The notes beneath the pieces are model-generated. The model made no database searches. It worked only from the letters and a program-made list of their open reading frames with translations, and was not told the origin of the DNA. Positions 28,080 to 36,815 of a stretch of 64,000 bases of DNA are shown piece by piece. A program made the position numbers and the translations under genes. This DNA comes from Mucilaginibacter robiniae (lineage in GTDB: Bacteria; Bacteroidota; Bacteroidia; Sphingobacteriales; Sphingobacteriaceae), in assembly GCF_012849215.1 (NCBI RefSeq), contig NZ_CP051682.1, forward strand, positions 3,596,001-3,660,000, written 5' to 3'. Positions within the stretch are counted from its first letter, which is position 1; the number at the start of each line of letters is the position of its first letter.

Positions 28080-28976
28080 ATGACAATAAAAAATATATTA
28101 AAAGGCTTTGTGCCGGCCGCGTTGCTGATGTCTTTGTTTTCGTGCAAAGACAGGTATCCGCAACCGGACTTTACGCAGGTTACACCTGTAGTTGAACTAC
28201 CTGTAGCTAGTTTGGCTGGTAATGGCGGCGGAAACTCTATGAGTACAAGCTTCTCTATTCAAAGCACACCGTCTGATTACTACATTTATGTAAATTATGC
28301 TGCGCCTGATGCCAATTCTACTGATTTAGCTGTTAAGCTGGCAGTAGATACTGCTACATTAGGTAAGTTTAACAGAACCAATGGAACAACTTATCCGTTG
28401 TTACCAGCTAATGATTATTCATTAGCTAATACTATTGTAATACCAGCAGGTCAGCGCAAAGTAGAGTATCACATTAAGTTTACTACTACTTTAATTGATC
28501 CTTCAGCTACTTATGCGTTACCATTGAAAATTACTGATGCATCTGGTGTTACTGTAAGCGGCAATTTTGGAACGTTGGTTTTATTAATTGGAGTAAAGAA
28601 TATCTACGATGGTACTTATTCTTTAAAAGGTAAAATTACCCGTAACTCAGCTTCTGGCCCTGATTTAACATTAGGAGGTACTTTTAAGTCAGGTTTGAGT
28701 ACATCTTTGAAAACTTTGACAGCTAATTCAAACTCTTTTTCACAGTATTGGAGAGATGGTAGTGGTGTAGCTGGTATTGATGGGTTATATCTAACCGTTG
28801 ATCCTGCTACTAACAACGTTACTGTTAAAGCTACAGGTAATGCTACATTAAAGAATACAACTGGTTATAATAACCATTATGATCCGGCAACTAAAACCTT
28901 CTATTTAGGTTTTGATTGGGGGACTGCTCCATCAACCAGAATTGCTGTTGATACACTGGTTTATACTGGCCCGTAA
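28080..28976 (+). CDS. DUF1735 domain lipoprotein, probable surface glycan-binding protein
   Basis: The 298-residue lipoprotein has lipobox LMSLFSC (Cys22). An Ig-like DUF1735/BT_3987-N-terminal-like domain occupies about residues 35-160 (VNYAAPDANSTDLAVKLAVD, TIVIPAGQRKVEYHIKF, TYALPLKITDASG). A second beta-rich C-terminal region begins at YDGTYSLKGKI. In Bacteroides, similar domains are found on lipoproteins and endo-glycosidases of N-glycan loci, so a surface binding role fits the two GH92 enzymes. No catalytic motif is visible. It is the last gene of the susCD unit, 20 bases after susD and followed by a palindrome. Confidence 0.85.
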   Translation: MTIKNILKGFVPAALLMSLFSCKDRYPQPDFTQVTPVVELPVASLAGNGGGNSMSTSFSIQSTPSDYYIYVNYAAPDANSTDLAVKLAVDTATLGKFNRTNGTTYPLLPANDYSLANTIVIPAGQRKVEYHIKFTTTLIDPSATYALPLKITDASGVTVSGNFGTLVLLIGVKNIYDGTYSLKGKITRNSASGPDLTLGGTFKSGLSTSLKTLTANSNSFSQYWRDGSGVAGIDGLYLTVDPATNNVTVKATGNATLKNTTGYNNHYDPATKTFYLGFDWGTAPSTRIAVDTLVYTGP

Positions 28977-28989
28977 ATATAAATAGAAT

Positions 28990-29031
28990 AACCAAACAGA
29001 TTTTATCTGTACAGATAAAATCTGTTTGGTT
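28990..29031. terminator. Perfect palindrome, likely terminator of the Sus unit
   Basis: A perfect 42-base palindrome centred on TGTACA, with 21-base arms beginning AACCAAACAG, lies 14 bases after the DUF1735 gene stop. It can form a long hairpin. There is no T-run beyond a few Ts, so a termination role is likely but not certain. Confidence 0.65.
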
Positions 29032-29085
29032 TGGTTAGTGCTTATATTTTACATAGAGCACAAGGTAGTAGCCATTTTGCTAAGT

Positions 29086-29172
29086 ATCCATAAAAGAGTG
29101 ATGGCCAATGATATCAGTTAAGTAAGTAGTTAATAACGTTCTTTTTATTTGGTCACACTCTTTTTTATGGAT
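29086..29172. repeat. Interrupted inverted repeat
   Basis: ATCCATAAAAGAGTG (29086-29100) reappears inverted at 29156-29172 with two extra Ts. The 55 bases between the arms show no ORF. It could be a structured RNA, a miniature element or chance. Confidence 0.35.
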
Positions 29173-29566
29173 GCTTTTGTTTTTACAGCGTGTTAGTAAC
29201 GCTGTAATTAAACCAACTCTCCTTTAATTCTGCCATACTCACATCTGCAGAATATTCTCTTCTGGCTTTAGAAAACATTTATTGTAGATAAACTAAGTAG
29301 CCAATTCCTTTTACCCCATATAAGTGAATTGCTGCATTTAAATGGTTTGTCAAAAACTTTATTACCTTTATTGCTATTGAACCAAGCCGATTTTAGGGCT
29401 GTGTTTAACCAATATTAGAAACTTTAACGAATAACAGATTTGAGTAGCGATATAGTTAATTATTGCTGAATAATTATATTGCCAGCACTATTAGCCTCTA
29501 TCAAATACCCATGTTTTTGATATACCATTCATACAAACATTATTCATTTTAATAGTTACAATTTAC

Positions 29567-30799
29567 ATGACACAAAAAGCAGCCTTTACCGAAAAGAGGT
29601 TTTTGGTTACCCTTGTATTTGTTACTTCTTTATTCATGTTCTGGGGCATTGCCATTTCATTGGCTGATGTACTGAACCGGCATTTCCAACAAGTGCTACA
29701 TGTTTCAAAGGCACAATCTGGCTTGGTGCAGTTTTCTATATATGGAGCTTACTTTATTATGGGCATACCTGCGGGCTTGTTCATGAAGCGCTTTGGCTAC
29801 AAAAATGGTGTGCTGTTAGGGTTGTGCTTATTTGCTTTAGGCGCATTTTTGTTTGTGCCAGCAGCTAATGCACAATCGTTTGGTTTTTTCCGGTTGGCAT
29901 TATTTATTGTAGGTTGTGGCCTTTCTACACTGGAGACGGTAGCCCATCCGTTTGTGGCCTCTTTAGGGCACCAGGAAACCAGCGATCAGCGGGTTAATTT
30001 TGCTCAGGCATTTAATGCATTAGGTACCATGATTGGGCCGCTTATTGGTTCATTTTTCGTGTTTGGTAGCGGCTCAGAAAATGTAAGCGATGGTTTATCA
30101 TCTGTTAAGATTTTATATATGGTGCTGGGCACTATTGTAGCTTTAGTTGCACTGTCTTTTGCCTTTGTTAAAGTTCCAGCTTTAATTGAACCACATGCGC
30201 CTATTACACAAGGCTTTGATGTTGAGGAGGTGCCTGTTCCTTCTAAAAAGCTATTTCAGCACCGGCATTTTGTTTGGGCCGCTATAGCGCAACTATTTAA
30301 CGTAGCCGCTCAATCCGGAACCTGGGCATTCTTTATCAATTATTGCCATGAAAAGATGGGGATGACTGATAAGACGGCAGGTATGTATTTAGGTATTGTT
30401 TTTATGGGCTTAATGTTGATAGGCCGCTTTGCTGGCACAGCTTTAATGCGGTTTATTGCCCCTAATAAGTTATTGGCTGCATTTGCTTTAGGTAACATTA
30501 TAATGTGTTTGGTGGTGGCACAAAGCTGGGGAGTAATATCTTTTGTTGCTTTGCTCATGATTAATTTCTTTTTCAGTATCATGTTTCCTACTATTTATAG
30601 TTTGGGTATAAAAAGCATGGGCAGTCAAACTCAGCAAGCTTCGTCATTTATATCGATGGGGGTGGTAGGCGGTGCCTTTTTTCCTCTTCTGATGGGGCAA
30701 ATTGCCGATCATGATGTAGCTACCGCTTACTATATGCCGATTGTTTGCTACGTTGTCATCTTCCTTTTTGGAATCAAATTTTACAAAGTAAACCATTAA
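29567..30799 (+). CDS. FucP-like MFS sugar:H+ symporter
   Basis: The 410-residue inner-membrane protein has about 12 hydrophobic helices and belongs to the FHS family (fucose/glucose/galactose permease). Supporting segments are FMFWGIAISLADVLNRHFQ in helix 1, the YGAYFIMGIPAGLFMKRFGYKNG loop and STLETVAHPFVASLG. The closest characterised relatives import L-fucose or glucose/galactose with protons. A downstream AraC regulator begins 69 bases after it on the same strand and may control it. Substrate is inferred from family only; L-fucose would fit the GH95 enzyme and sugar dehydrogenases further right. Confidence 0.88.
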   Translation: MTQKAAFTEKRFLVTLVFVTSLFMFWGIAISLADVLNRHFQQVLHVSKAQSGLVQFSIYGAYFIMGIPAGLFMKRFGYKNGVLLGLCLFALGAFLFVPAANAQSFGFFRLALFIVGCGLSTLETVAHPFVASLGHQETSDQRVNFAQAFNALGTMIGPLIGSFFVFGSGSENVSDGLSSVKILYMVLGTIVALVALSFAFVKVPALIEPHAPITQGFDVEEVPVPSKKLFQHRHFVWAAIAQLFNVAAQSGTWAFFINYCHEKMGMTDKTAGMYLGIVFMGLMLIGRFAGTALMRFIAPNKLLAAFALGNIIMCLVVAQSWGVISFVALLMINFFFSIMFPTIYSLGIKSMGSQTQQASSFISMGVVGGAFFPLLMGQIADHDVATAYYMPIVCYVVIFLFGIKFYKVNH

Positions 30800-30868
30800 C
30801 TTAGTTTGGTTTGTAAGCTCTCTATCAAGGGCGTTTATAAACCATATTTATTTCGTTCTCCTAAGAGC

Positions 30869-31708
30869 ATGGCACATTTCAGGCAGTTCGCATTTAAAAA
30901 GTTTGGTTATTTTGATTTCGCTGGAGATTTGCCAGAGCAATTATCAGAGCATGCCTTTAATAGTTTTATTAAAGTAGTGTTTGTTAAAGCCGGTGGTTAT
31001 GCTGTAATTGATTTCAATGAGTATCAATTACAGCAGGATGCGCTGTTCTTCATTAATGCCGATCAGTATTTTAAATTTAGCGATACCTGCATCGGTACAC
31101 TGCTTTATTATAACCGGGATTTTTATTGTGTAGAAATTCATGATAAAGAAGTAGCCTGCGATGGGATCCTGTTTCACAATGTTTATGAAATACCTGTAGT
31201 GTACATGGATGCTGATATTTCAGCAGCTATGCAGCAAATTATACAAGATGTAAAAGCAGAGCTGGAGCAGGAAGAAAGCAGCATGGAAGAGATGCTCCGG
31301 ATATTGCTTAAAAAAATCATTATCAAATCTACCCGCATCTGGAAACGTGAACATCAAGTTGAAAGTGAAGAAGCAGGGCAGGAGGTAGAGTTTTCCAGAA
31401 AGTTCAGCCAATTGGTGGAATGGAATTTTACGCAACATCATACCGTTGCTGAATACGCCGAATTGCTGCATATCACTCCTAAAGCTTTAAATAAGCGTAT
31501 TAGTCGGTACAGTAACACCACACCCAACGATATTATCAAAAACCGCATTGTACTGGAAGCAAAAAGGTTGTTGGTACATACTCATTTAAGTATTAAAGAA
31601 ATAGCGTATAAATTAAGCTATGATGATACTTCCTACTTTACCCGTCTTTTTACCAAGCAGGTGAATACCTCGCCACAAGCCTTTCGGCTACAATATCAGC
31701 AAGCGTAA
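30869..31708 (+). CDS. AraC-family transcriptional regulator
   Basis: The protein has 279 residues from ATG 30869. The N-terminal half is a cupin-like sensing domain with little conservation. The C-terminal hundred residues form a double helix-turn-helix (YAELLHITPKALNKRISRYSN; LSIKEIAYKLSYDDTSYFTRLFTKQVNTSPQAFR). A TTG at 30806 would extend it by 21 residues without family similarity. It may form a unit with the FucP-like permease. No binding site was identified. Confidence 0.88.
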   Translation: MAHFRQFAFKKFGYFDFAGDLPEQLSEHAFNSFIKVVFVKAGGYAVIDFNEYQLQQDALFFINADQYFKFSDTCIGTLLYYNRDFYCVEIHDKEVACDGILFHNVYEIPVVYMDADISAAMQQIIQDVKAELEQEESSMEEMLRILLKKIIIKSTRIWKREHQVESEEAGQEVEFSRKFSQLVEWNFTQHHTVAEYAELLHITPKALNKRISRYSNTTPNDIIKNRIVLEAKRLLVHTHLSIKEIAYKLSYDDTSYFTRLFTKQVNTSPQAFRLQYQQA

Positions 31709-31866
31709 TAGTATAAAAAGGGAAAAAAGTCCTATAGCTGTCGTCATCTGTGCATGGTGCAGCTTTGTTAGGCAAGCTATCTTTGTAATACAAAACAAAG
31801 GGCAAAGCAGTTAGCTCAGCCTGATGTGAATAACAAATAGTAACAAACTTTTTTCTTTAAAATTAT

Positions 31867-32280
31867 ATGAAACGTAATGCAACTGCCGTATGGAACGGTA
31901 ACATTAAAGAAGGTAACGGTAATATCACTACACAAAGCACTACACTGAACAAAACGCAGTATTCATTCAATAGTCGTTTTGCTGAAGGGGTAGGAACCAA
32001 CCCGGAAGAACTGATGGCTGCTGCTCATGCCGGATGTTTTACCATGAAGTTGAGCCTGGATTTAACTACCGCCGGTTTTACGCCTGACATGCTGGAAACA
32101 ACAGCTACGATCACTTTAGATAATGGCGTTATAACCAATTCTGATTTGGTATTGAAAGCTAAGGTGCCTGGCATCAGCGAAGAGCAGTTTCAACAGATTG
32201 CAGCAGGTGCTAAGGCCGAATGTCCGGTAAGTAAGGCTTATAATCTTGAAATTAGTTTGCAAGCAACATTGCAGGCATAA
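31867..32280 (+). CDS. OsmC-family peroxiredoxin
   Basis: The 137-residue protein matches OsmC/Ohr-type thiol peroxidases across its length (AVWNGNIKEGNG, GTNPEELMAAAHAGCFTM). It has the two reactive cysteines, one in HAGCF and one in AECPVSKA. These enzymes reduce organic hydroperoxides in the cytoplasm. The second motif (ECPVSK) is of the OsmC rather than Ohr type. A monocistronic unit with a strong terminator downstream. Confidence 0.92.
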   Translation: MKRNATAVWNGNIKEGNGNITTQSTTLNKTQYSFNSRFAEGVGTNPEELMAAAHAGCFTMKLSLDLTTAGFTPDMLETTATITLDNGVITNSDLVLKAKVPGISEEQFQQIAAGAKAECPVSKAYNLEISLQATLQA

Positions 32281-32297
32281 GTGTAATAAATAGGGTA

Positions 32298-32338
32298 AAA
32301 ACAAATCAAGGTTGCCAAAAGCAACCTTGATTTGTTTT
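32298..32338. terminator. Hairpin terminator after osmC-type gene
   Basis: Perfect 18-base arms (32298-32315 and 32321-32338) enclose a 5-base loop. The arms end in A/T runs, giving a T-tract on either strand, so it may also serve the convergent AraC gene. Confidence 0.85.
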
Positions 32339-32468
32339 ATAAAGAAGTTAACATTCATGTTTATGCAGAACGATAGTAGCAGTTTTTCTTTGTTAGGTAT
32401 AATATCAATCTATAATTGGTACCGCGCTTTTAATCGGGTGTAATGTATTACAATAACGTATTTGACTA

Positions 32469-33341
32469 TTAAGTATTCAGGTACTTGCGTTTGTACTCGG
32501 CTGGGGTGACACCTTTTATTTTTTTAAAGTGACGATAAAAGTTAGAGACGTTATTAAAGCCACAGTTGAAACAGATAACTTCAGTAGTTAGCTTATTTTC
32601 AACCAGAAGGCGACAGGCATGACTGATTCTGATTTCAATTAAAAAATCATAATAAGTTTTGTTCGTCATCAGCTTGAAATACCGGCAAAACGATGTAATA
32701 CTCAGGTTACTTATTAACGATATTTCTTTTAATGAAATATCTCTTTTGTAATTAGATAAGGTGTGTGTGTAAATGTTGCTTAATCGCAAATCGTCCATTT
32801 CGCTTGGATGCTGAAAGGCATTCAAGTCATTAACAATAGGCTTGTAGTCGGGCGCATCCGCTAAATGTTTCAAGATGGAAAGCATAATGATAATCCTGTC
32901 CAGATTGGTAGCTTCCAGAGCGGCGTGCATGAGTTGAGTAACTTTTTCTTTGGTTTCGCCACGGATAATCATGCCACTTTTAGCTTTTTCAAATAGCTTA
33001 GGCAGTAAGTACGCTTCCGGGAGCATTAAAATATCACGGCCCAAACAAGTAGGTAAAAACTGAATTACAATGGCCTCAATATTCAGATTACTGTTTTGCT
33101 GATAATACTCTTCACGGCAGCGCCATGCATGTGGCAAATTTTGTCCGAGCAGTACCAATTCACCAGATGAAAAGTTACTGATATTGTCTCCTATAAAACG
33201 CACACCTTCCCCTTTAATCGTGTAATGAAGTTCCAACTCCGGATGATAGTGCCAAACATTTCCAAAGTTAGGCTTAACGTCATGCCATATATTAAATGAG
33301 TTCTCGGTTTGTCCAGGTAGCTTACGGTACAGCGGCTTCAT
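32469..33341 (-). CDS. AraC-family transcriptional regulator with cupin sensor
   Basis: The 290-residue regulator has an N-terminal cupin domain (HYHPELELHYTIKGEGVRFIGDN, GELVLLGQNLPHAWRC, about residues 20-90). The C-terminus has two helix-turn-helices (LKEISLISNLSITSFCRYFKLMTN; EVICFNCGFNNVSNFYRHFKKIKGVTPAEYKRKY). It is transcribed divergently from the iron-ADH/aldolase/PdxA2/DUF1537 operon with a 298-base spacer, and is the natural candidate to activate that operon in response to an acid sugar. The ligand is unknown. Confidence 0.9.
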   Translation of the reverse strand: MKPLYRKLPGQTENSFNIWHDVKPNFGNVWHYHPELELHYTIKGEGVRFIGDNISNFSSGELVLLGQNLPHAWRCREEYYQQNSNLNIEAIVIQFLPTCLGRDILMLPEAYLLPKLFEKAKSGMIIRGETKEKVTQLMHAALEATNLDRIIIMLSILKHLADAPDYKPIVNDLNAFQHPSEMDDLRLSNIYTHTLSNYKRDISLKEISLISNLSITSFCRYFKLMTNKTYYDFLIEIRISHACRLLVENKLTTEVICFNCGFNNVSNFYRHFKKIKGVTPAEYKRKYLNT

Positions 33342-33612
33342 GTTAACATAAAAAGTTTTCCTTCAAAAATTAAGAAGGGAAATTAAGTTTAAATGGTTTT
33401 GTCTATTTACAAATCTAAATTATTATTCATGATAAGATGCTATTATTTGTTGAGAAAATCATACAAAAAACGGCTAGCGTCCTTTAATATGTTTGTAATT
33501 ATTAAACCTGCAACAAATCTTATTTTTTATAAACGATAATATAATAGACGGTACCTTTACTATTAGGGTAGCTGATTGTAAAGATGCTGCCATACTCAAT
33601 AAGGGGCGCTCT

Positions 33613-33630
33613 ATCTAAAACGTTTCAGAT
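33613..33630. promoter_or_regulatory. Operator-like 18-bp palindrome ahead of the acid-sugar operon
   Basis: ATCTAAAACGTTTCAGAT is palindromic except for one base pair. It has a central CG and overlaps the TAAAACGTTT core seen near the GH92/Sus genes. It ends 9 bases before the start codon of the iron-ADH gene, a place where a bound repressor would block expression. It could be read by a LacI-type protein. Confidence 0.5.
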
Positions 33631-33639
33631 GCATTTTCA

Positions 33640-34794
33640 ATGGCTGTTATACAAAATTTAACTATAAATTTTCCTGGAAAGCTTGTTTTTGGTAATGGAT
33701 GCCTACAGCAACTGGCTGACGAAATTACTCGCTATCATTGCCGGCAAGTATTTATAGTAACGATTACACCTTTGCTTTCACAACTGCAAGAGTTGATAGA
33801 TCAACTAGAGCAAAACCACATTTCCGTTATCATTAATACCGCTATAGTACAAGAGCCTACATTTGCAGATTTTAGCATACTGATGCAAAGTTTAGGTACA
33901 AACCAGCCAGATATGGTTTTAGGTATTGGTGGAGGCAGTGTGCTGGATGTAGCTAAACTGGCAGCTGCTCAAATTAACAACAGCCAAACTCTTACAGAAA
34001 TGATAGGTAACGGTATGTTAAAGCAAAGAAATACCCGGCTTATCTGTGTACCAACCACTTCGGGTACTGGCAGCGAAGTATCACCTAATGCTATTTTGGT
34101 GGATGATGCTGATAACCAGAAAAAAGCTGTAATCAGCCCTTATCTGGTTCCGGATGTGGTTTATGTAGATCCGTTACTTACGGTTGGTGTACCGCCATCA
34201 ATTACGGCAGCTACGGGCCTGGATGCCCTAACACACTGCCTGGAAGCTTACACAAACAAATTTGCAAAACCTTTTATTGATATATATGCCTTTGAAGGTA
34301 TGCGCTTAATTGCAGCCAACATAAAGCAGGCGGTTCAGAATGGTGCAGATGTTGAAGCTAGAGAACAGGTAGCTATGGGGAGTTTATTAGGTGGTTTTTG
34401 TTTGGGCCCGGTTAATACAGCTGCAGTACATGCTTTGGCTTACCCGTTAGGCAGTATGTTTCATTTAGCGCATGGGTTATCAAATGCTTTGTTGCTACCT
34501 TACGTAATGGAGTTTAATGCACCAGCTGCTACACAGCGTTATGCAAATGTGGCCGTTGCATTAGGTTGCGAAAGGCAAGGTGATGATCAGGAAATGGCAG
34601 CTGCTGGTATAGCAAAAATCAAATCTATAATTGCAGATTGTAATGTGCCAGCCAGGTTAAGAGATGTAGGGATTCCTGAATCAGCTATACCAGAAATGGC
34701 TACAGATGCTATGAAAATTACCCGTTTGCTTAACAACAATCCTCGGCCAGTAACTTTTGATGATGCTTTGGCTATTTACCAGGCTGCTTACTGA
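33640..34794 (+). CDS. Iron-containing alcohol dehydrogenase
   Basis: The 384-residue enzyme belongs to the Fe-ADH (FucO/AdhE-type) family. It has a nucleotide-binding GIGGGSVLDVAKLAA, the PTTSGTGSEVSPNAI segment, and metal-binding residues in GLDALTHCLEAY and HALAYPLGSMFHLAHGLSNALLLP. These cytoplasmic enzymes interconvert aldehydes and alcohols with NAD(P)H. As first gene of an operon with an aldolase, PdxA2-like dehydrogenase, DUF1537 kinase and symporter, it probably reduces the aldehyde released by the aldolase. Candidates are a C4 aldehyde acid (giving threonate) or lactaldehyde (giving propanediol). Confidence 0.9.
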   Translation: MAVIQNLTINFPGKLVFGNGCLQQLADEITRYHCRQVFIVTITPLLSQLQELIDQLEQNHISVIINTAIVQEPTFADFSILMQSLGTNQPDMVLGIGGGSVLDVAKLAAAQINNSQTLTEMIGNGMLKQRNTRLICVPTTSGTGSEVSPNAILVDDADNQKKAVISPYLVPDVVYVDPLLTVGVPPSITAATGLDALTHCLEAYTNKFAKPFIDIYAFEGMRLIAANIKQAVQNGADVEAREQVAMGSLLGGFCLGPVNTAAVHALAYPLGSMFHLAHGLSNALLLPYVMEFNAPAATQRYANVAVALGCERQGDDQEMAAAGIAKIKSIIADCNVPARLRDVGIPESAIPEMATDAMKITRLLNNNPRPVTFDDALAIYQAAY

Positions 34795-34843
34795 TGATTA
34801 TTAAAGATTAAAAGAATTAAATTATTTAAAACGCATACTCTAA

Positions 34844-35782
34844 ATGAGAATTCATAAAAGGTTTGGGGGTACAGTAGTACCGGTGGTAACTCCGCTTACT
34901 TCCGATTACCGCTTAGACGAAGAAGCTGTTGAGAAGATATTCACCCATTTGGCCAATAATGAGGCTATGCCTTTTATTTTAGGTACAACTGGTGAGGCTG
35001 CTTCTCTTTCGGCACAGGTAAAAAGTGATTATTTAAGGAAGGCAGCCAGCTTAAAATCAGCTGGAGCTATGCTGTATGTAGGGATCTCTTCAAATAGTTT
35101 TGATGAGTCGGTTCAGATGGCCAAACGTAGTTTTGATTTAGGTGCCAGTGCTGTGGCTGCAACTTTGCCTGCTTATTACAATCTTTCTGAAGATCAAATA
35201 AGAAAATATCTTACTCAATTGGCCGATCAGGTTTCAGGGCCGCTTATTATATACAATATACCAGCTACCACGCACATGTCTATACCGCTGCATTTAATTG
35301 ATGAACTAAGTCATCATGAAAATGTAGTAGCGGTTAAAGATTCGGAACGAAGCCAAAAACGTTTGGATGAGTCATTACAATTATGGGCCCATCGTCCAGA
35401 TTTTAGCTATTTACTAGGTTGGGCAGCTAAATCTGCTTATGCACTTTTAAATGGCGGTGATGGTTTAATTCCGAGCACCGGCAATGTAACTCCTGAAATA
35501 TATTGTGAAATGGTGAAGGCCGTTCAAAACGGCGATGCTGATAAAGCCTATCAGTATCAACAATATTCAGATCAGTTGGGAGCCTTATATCAATCTGGCC
35601 GATTGCTTGGTGAATCTTTATGGGCTTTAAAAGTATTAATGCAGGAGGTGGGTTTGTGTCAGCCTAATATGATGCCGCCTTTGCATAAATTAGCTGACCA
35701 GGAAGCGGCTGAAATAAAGCAGTCTTTTCATGCACTATTACAACAAGAAGGTATTACTTTAAACAAATATAATCATGTCTGA
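34844..35782 (+). CDS. DHDPS/NAL-family class I aldolase
   Basis: The 312-residue protein is a (beta/alpha)8 aldolase of the dihydrodipicolinate synthase/N-acetylneuraminate lyase family. It has the TTGEAASLS loop that binds the pyruvate carboxylate, the catalytic Tyr in IIYNIPATTH and the Schiff-base Lys165 in VAVKDSERS. Members cleave or form 2-keto-3-deoxy acids with pyruvate as one product. The operon lacks lysine biosynthesis genes and is full of acid-sugar genes, so it is probably a catabolic lyase for a 2-keto-3-deoxy sugar acid. It overlaps the next gene by 8 bases, a sign of coupled translation. Confidence 0.9.
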   Translation: MRIHKRFGGTVVPVVTPLTSDYRLDEEAVEKIFTHLANNEAMPFILGTTGEAASLSAQVKSDYLRKAASLKSAGAMLYVGISSNSFDESVQMAKRSFDLGASAVAATLPAYYNLSEDQIRKYLTQLADQVSGPLIIYNIPATTHMSIPLHLIDELSHHENVVAVKDSERSQKRLDESLQLWAHRPDFSYLLGWAAKSAYALLNGGDGLIPSTGNVTPEIYCEMVKAVQNGDADKAYQYQQYSDQLGALYQSGRLLGESLWALKVLMQEVGLCQPNMMPPLHKLADQEAAEIKQSFHALLQQEGITLNKYNHV

Positions 35783-36812
35783 AAAACCTATTATAGGTAT
35801 TACCATGGGCGATCCGGCAAGTATTGGTCCTGAAATTGCCGTTAAAGCACTGCTTAATGATGAAATATATGCCATTTGCCAACCTTTATTGGTAGGTGAT
35901 GCAGGTGTTTTCAGGCATATTGTTCAAAAGCTGAATTTACCGGTTACTATCAATACCATTAGTTCCGTACAGGAGGCTCAGTATAAACAAGGTACAATCG
36001 ATGTTCTGGATTTACATAATGTTGATATAGATAAATTGGAATTCGGTGTAGTATCGCCTATGGCAGGTAATGCAGCGTTTGAATCGGTAACCAAAGTTAT
36101 TGAGCTGGCTTTGGCTGGTGAGATTGATGCTACCGTAACTGGGCCGTTAAATAAAAAATCGATGAATGAGGCCGGGCATCATTTTGCCGGGCATACCGAA
36201 ATTTACGCACAATACACCGGAACTAAGAAATATGCCATGTTGCTGGTAGAGGATAACCTTAAAGTTATCCACGTATCTACACACGTTTCTTTACGTCAAG
36301 CTTGCGATTTGGTAAAAAAAGATCGTATTGTGGAGGTTATTGAATTGTTGCACAATGGCCTGATTAGCTTAGGCGAAACCAACCTGAAAATTGGTGTTGC
36401 CGGCTTAAACCCACATGCTGGCGATTCAGGCTTGTTTGGTACAGAAGACGATCAGGAGATTGCACCTGCTGTAGAACAAGCCCGCCAATTGGGATATGAT
36501 GTAGAAGGGCCAGTGCCGCCTGATACCTTGTTTTCTAAAGCGGCTACAGGCTATTACGGTGGGGTAGTGGCAATGTACCACGACCAGGGCCACATTCCTT
36601 TCAAACTATCCGGCTTTAAATGGAATCCTGAAAAGCAGCAGATGGATAGTGTTAAAGGGGTAAATATTACTATGGGTTTGCCTATCATCAGAACATCGGT
36701 TGACCACGGTACTGCTTTTGAAATTGCCGGCAAAGGTATTGCCAGTCCCGATGCTATGGTATTAGCCATTGAATCAGCCGTGCAATTAGCTAAAAACAAA
36801 GCTTTGGCGTAA
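35775..36812 (+). CDS. pdxA2: PdxA2-type 4-phospho-D-threonate/erythronate dehydrogenase
   Basis: The 345-residue enzyme belongs to the PdxA family, with IGITMGDPASIGPEIAVKAL at the N-terminus, metal-ligand histidines in GHTEIYAQYTG and the YHDQGHIPFK motif, and GLPIIRTSVDHGTAFEIAGKG. In vitamin B6 synthesis PdxA oxidises 4-phosphohydroxythreonine. In catabolic loci next to DUF1537 kinases, PdxA2 oxidises and decarboxylates 4-phospho-D-threonate or D-erythronate to DHAP. The adjacent DUF1537 gene, 3 bases downstream, strongly favours the catabolic role. A vitamin B6 role is possible but would be odd in this operon. Confidence 0.85.
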   Translation: MSEKPIIGITMGDPASIGPEIAVKALLNDEIYAICQPLLVGDAGVFRHIVQKLNLPVTINTISSVQEAQYKQGTIDVLDLHNVDIDKLEFGVVSPMAGNAAFESVTKVIELALAGEIDATVTGPLNKKSMNEAGHHFAGHTEIYAQYTGTKKYAMLLVEDNLKVIHVSTHVSLRQACDLVKKDRIVEVIELLHNGLISLGETNLKIGVAGLNPHAGDSGLFGTEDDQEIAPAVEQARQLGYDVEGPVPPDTLFSKAATGYYGGVVAMYHDQGHIPFKLSGFKWNPEKQQMDSVKGVNITMGLPIIRTSVDHGTAFEIAGKGIASPDAMVLAIESAVQLAKNKALA

Positions 36813-36815
36813 CGA

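Larger units (their letters stand above)
28977..29566. other. Long non-coding spacer
   Basis: This 590-base region between the Sus unit and the FucP-like gene has no convincing ORF. It holds a 42-base palindrome (28990-29031) and an interrupted inverted repeat (29086-29100 with 29156-29172). Promoter elements for the next gene should be near its right end, but none is distinct. Confidence 0.55.

Noticed and set aside
29086..29172. Terminal inverted repeats of a miniature transposable element
   Set aside because: Arms are imperfect, no target-site duplication was seen and no second copy was found in the window.
30806..30868. Longer AraC protein from TTG 30806
   Set aside because: It adds residues without family similarity; ATG 30869 gives a standard start.
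34844..35782. DapA for lysine biosynthesis
   Set aside because: The operon is catabolic for acid sugars and lacks lysine genes.
35775..36812. PdxA as a vitamin B6 biosynthesis enzyme
   Set aside because: No other B6 genes nearby; adjacency to a DUF1537 kinase favours the PdxA2 role.
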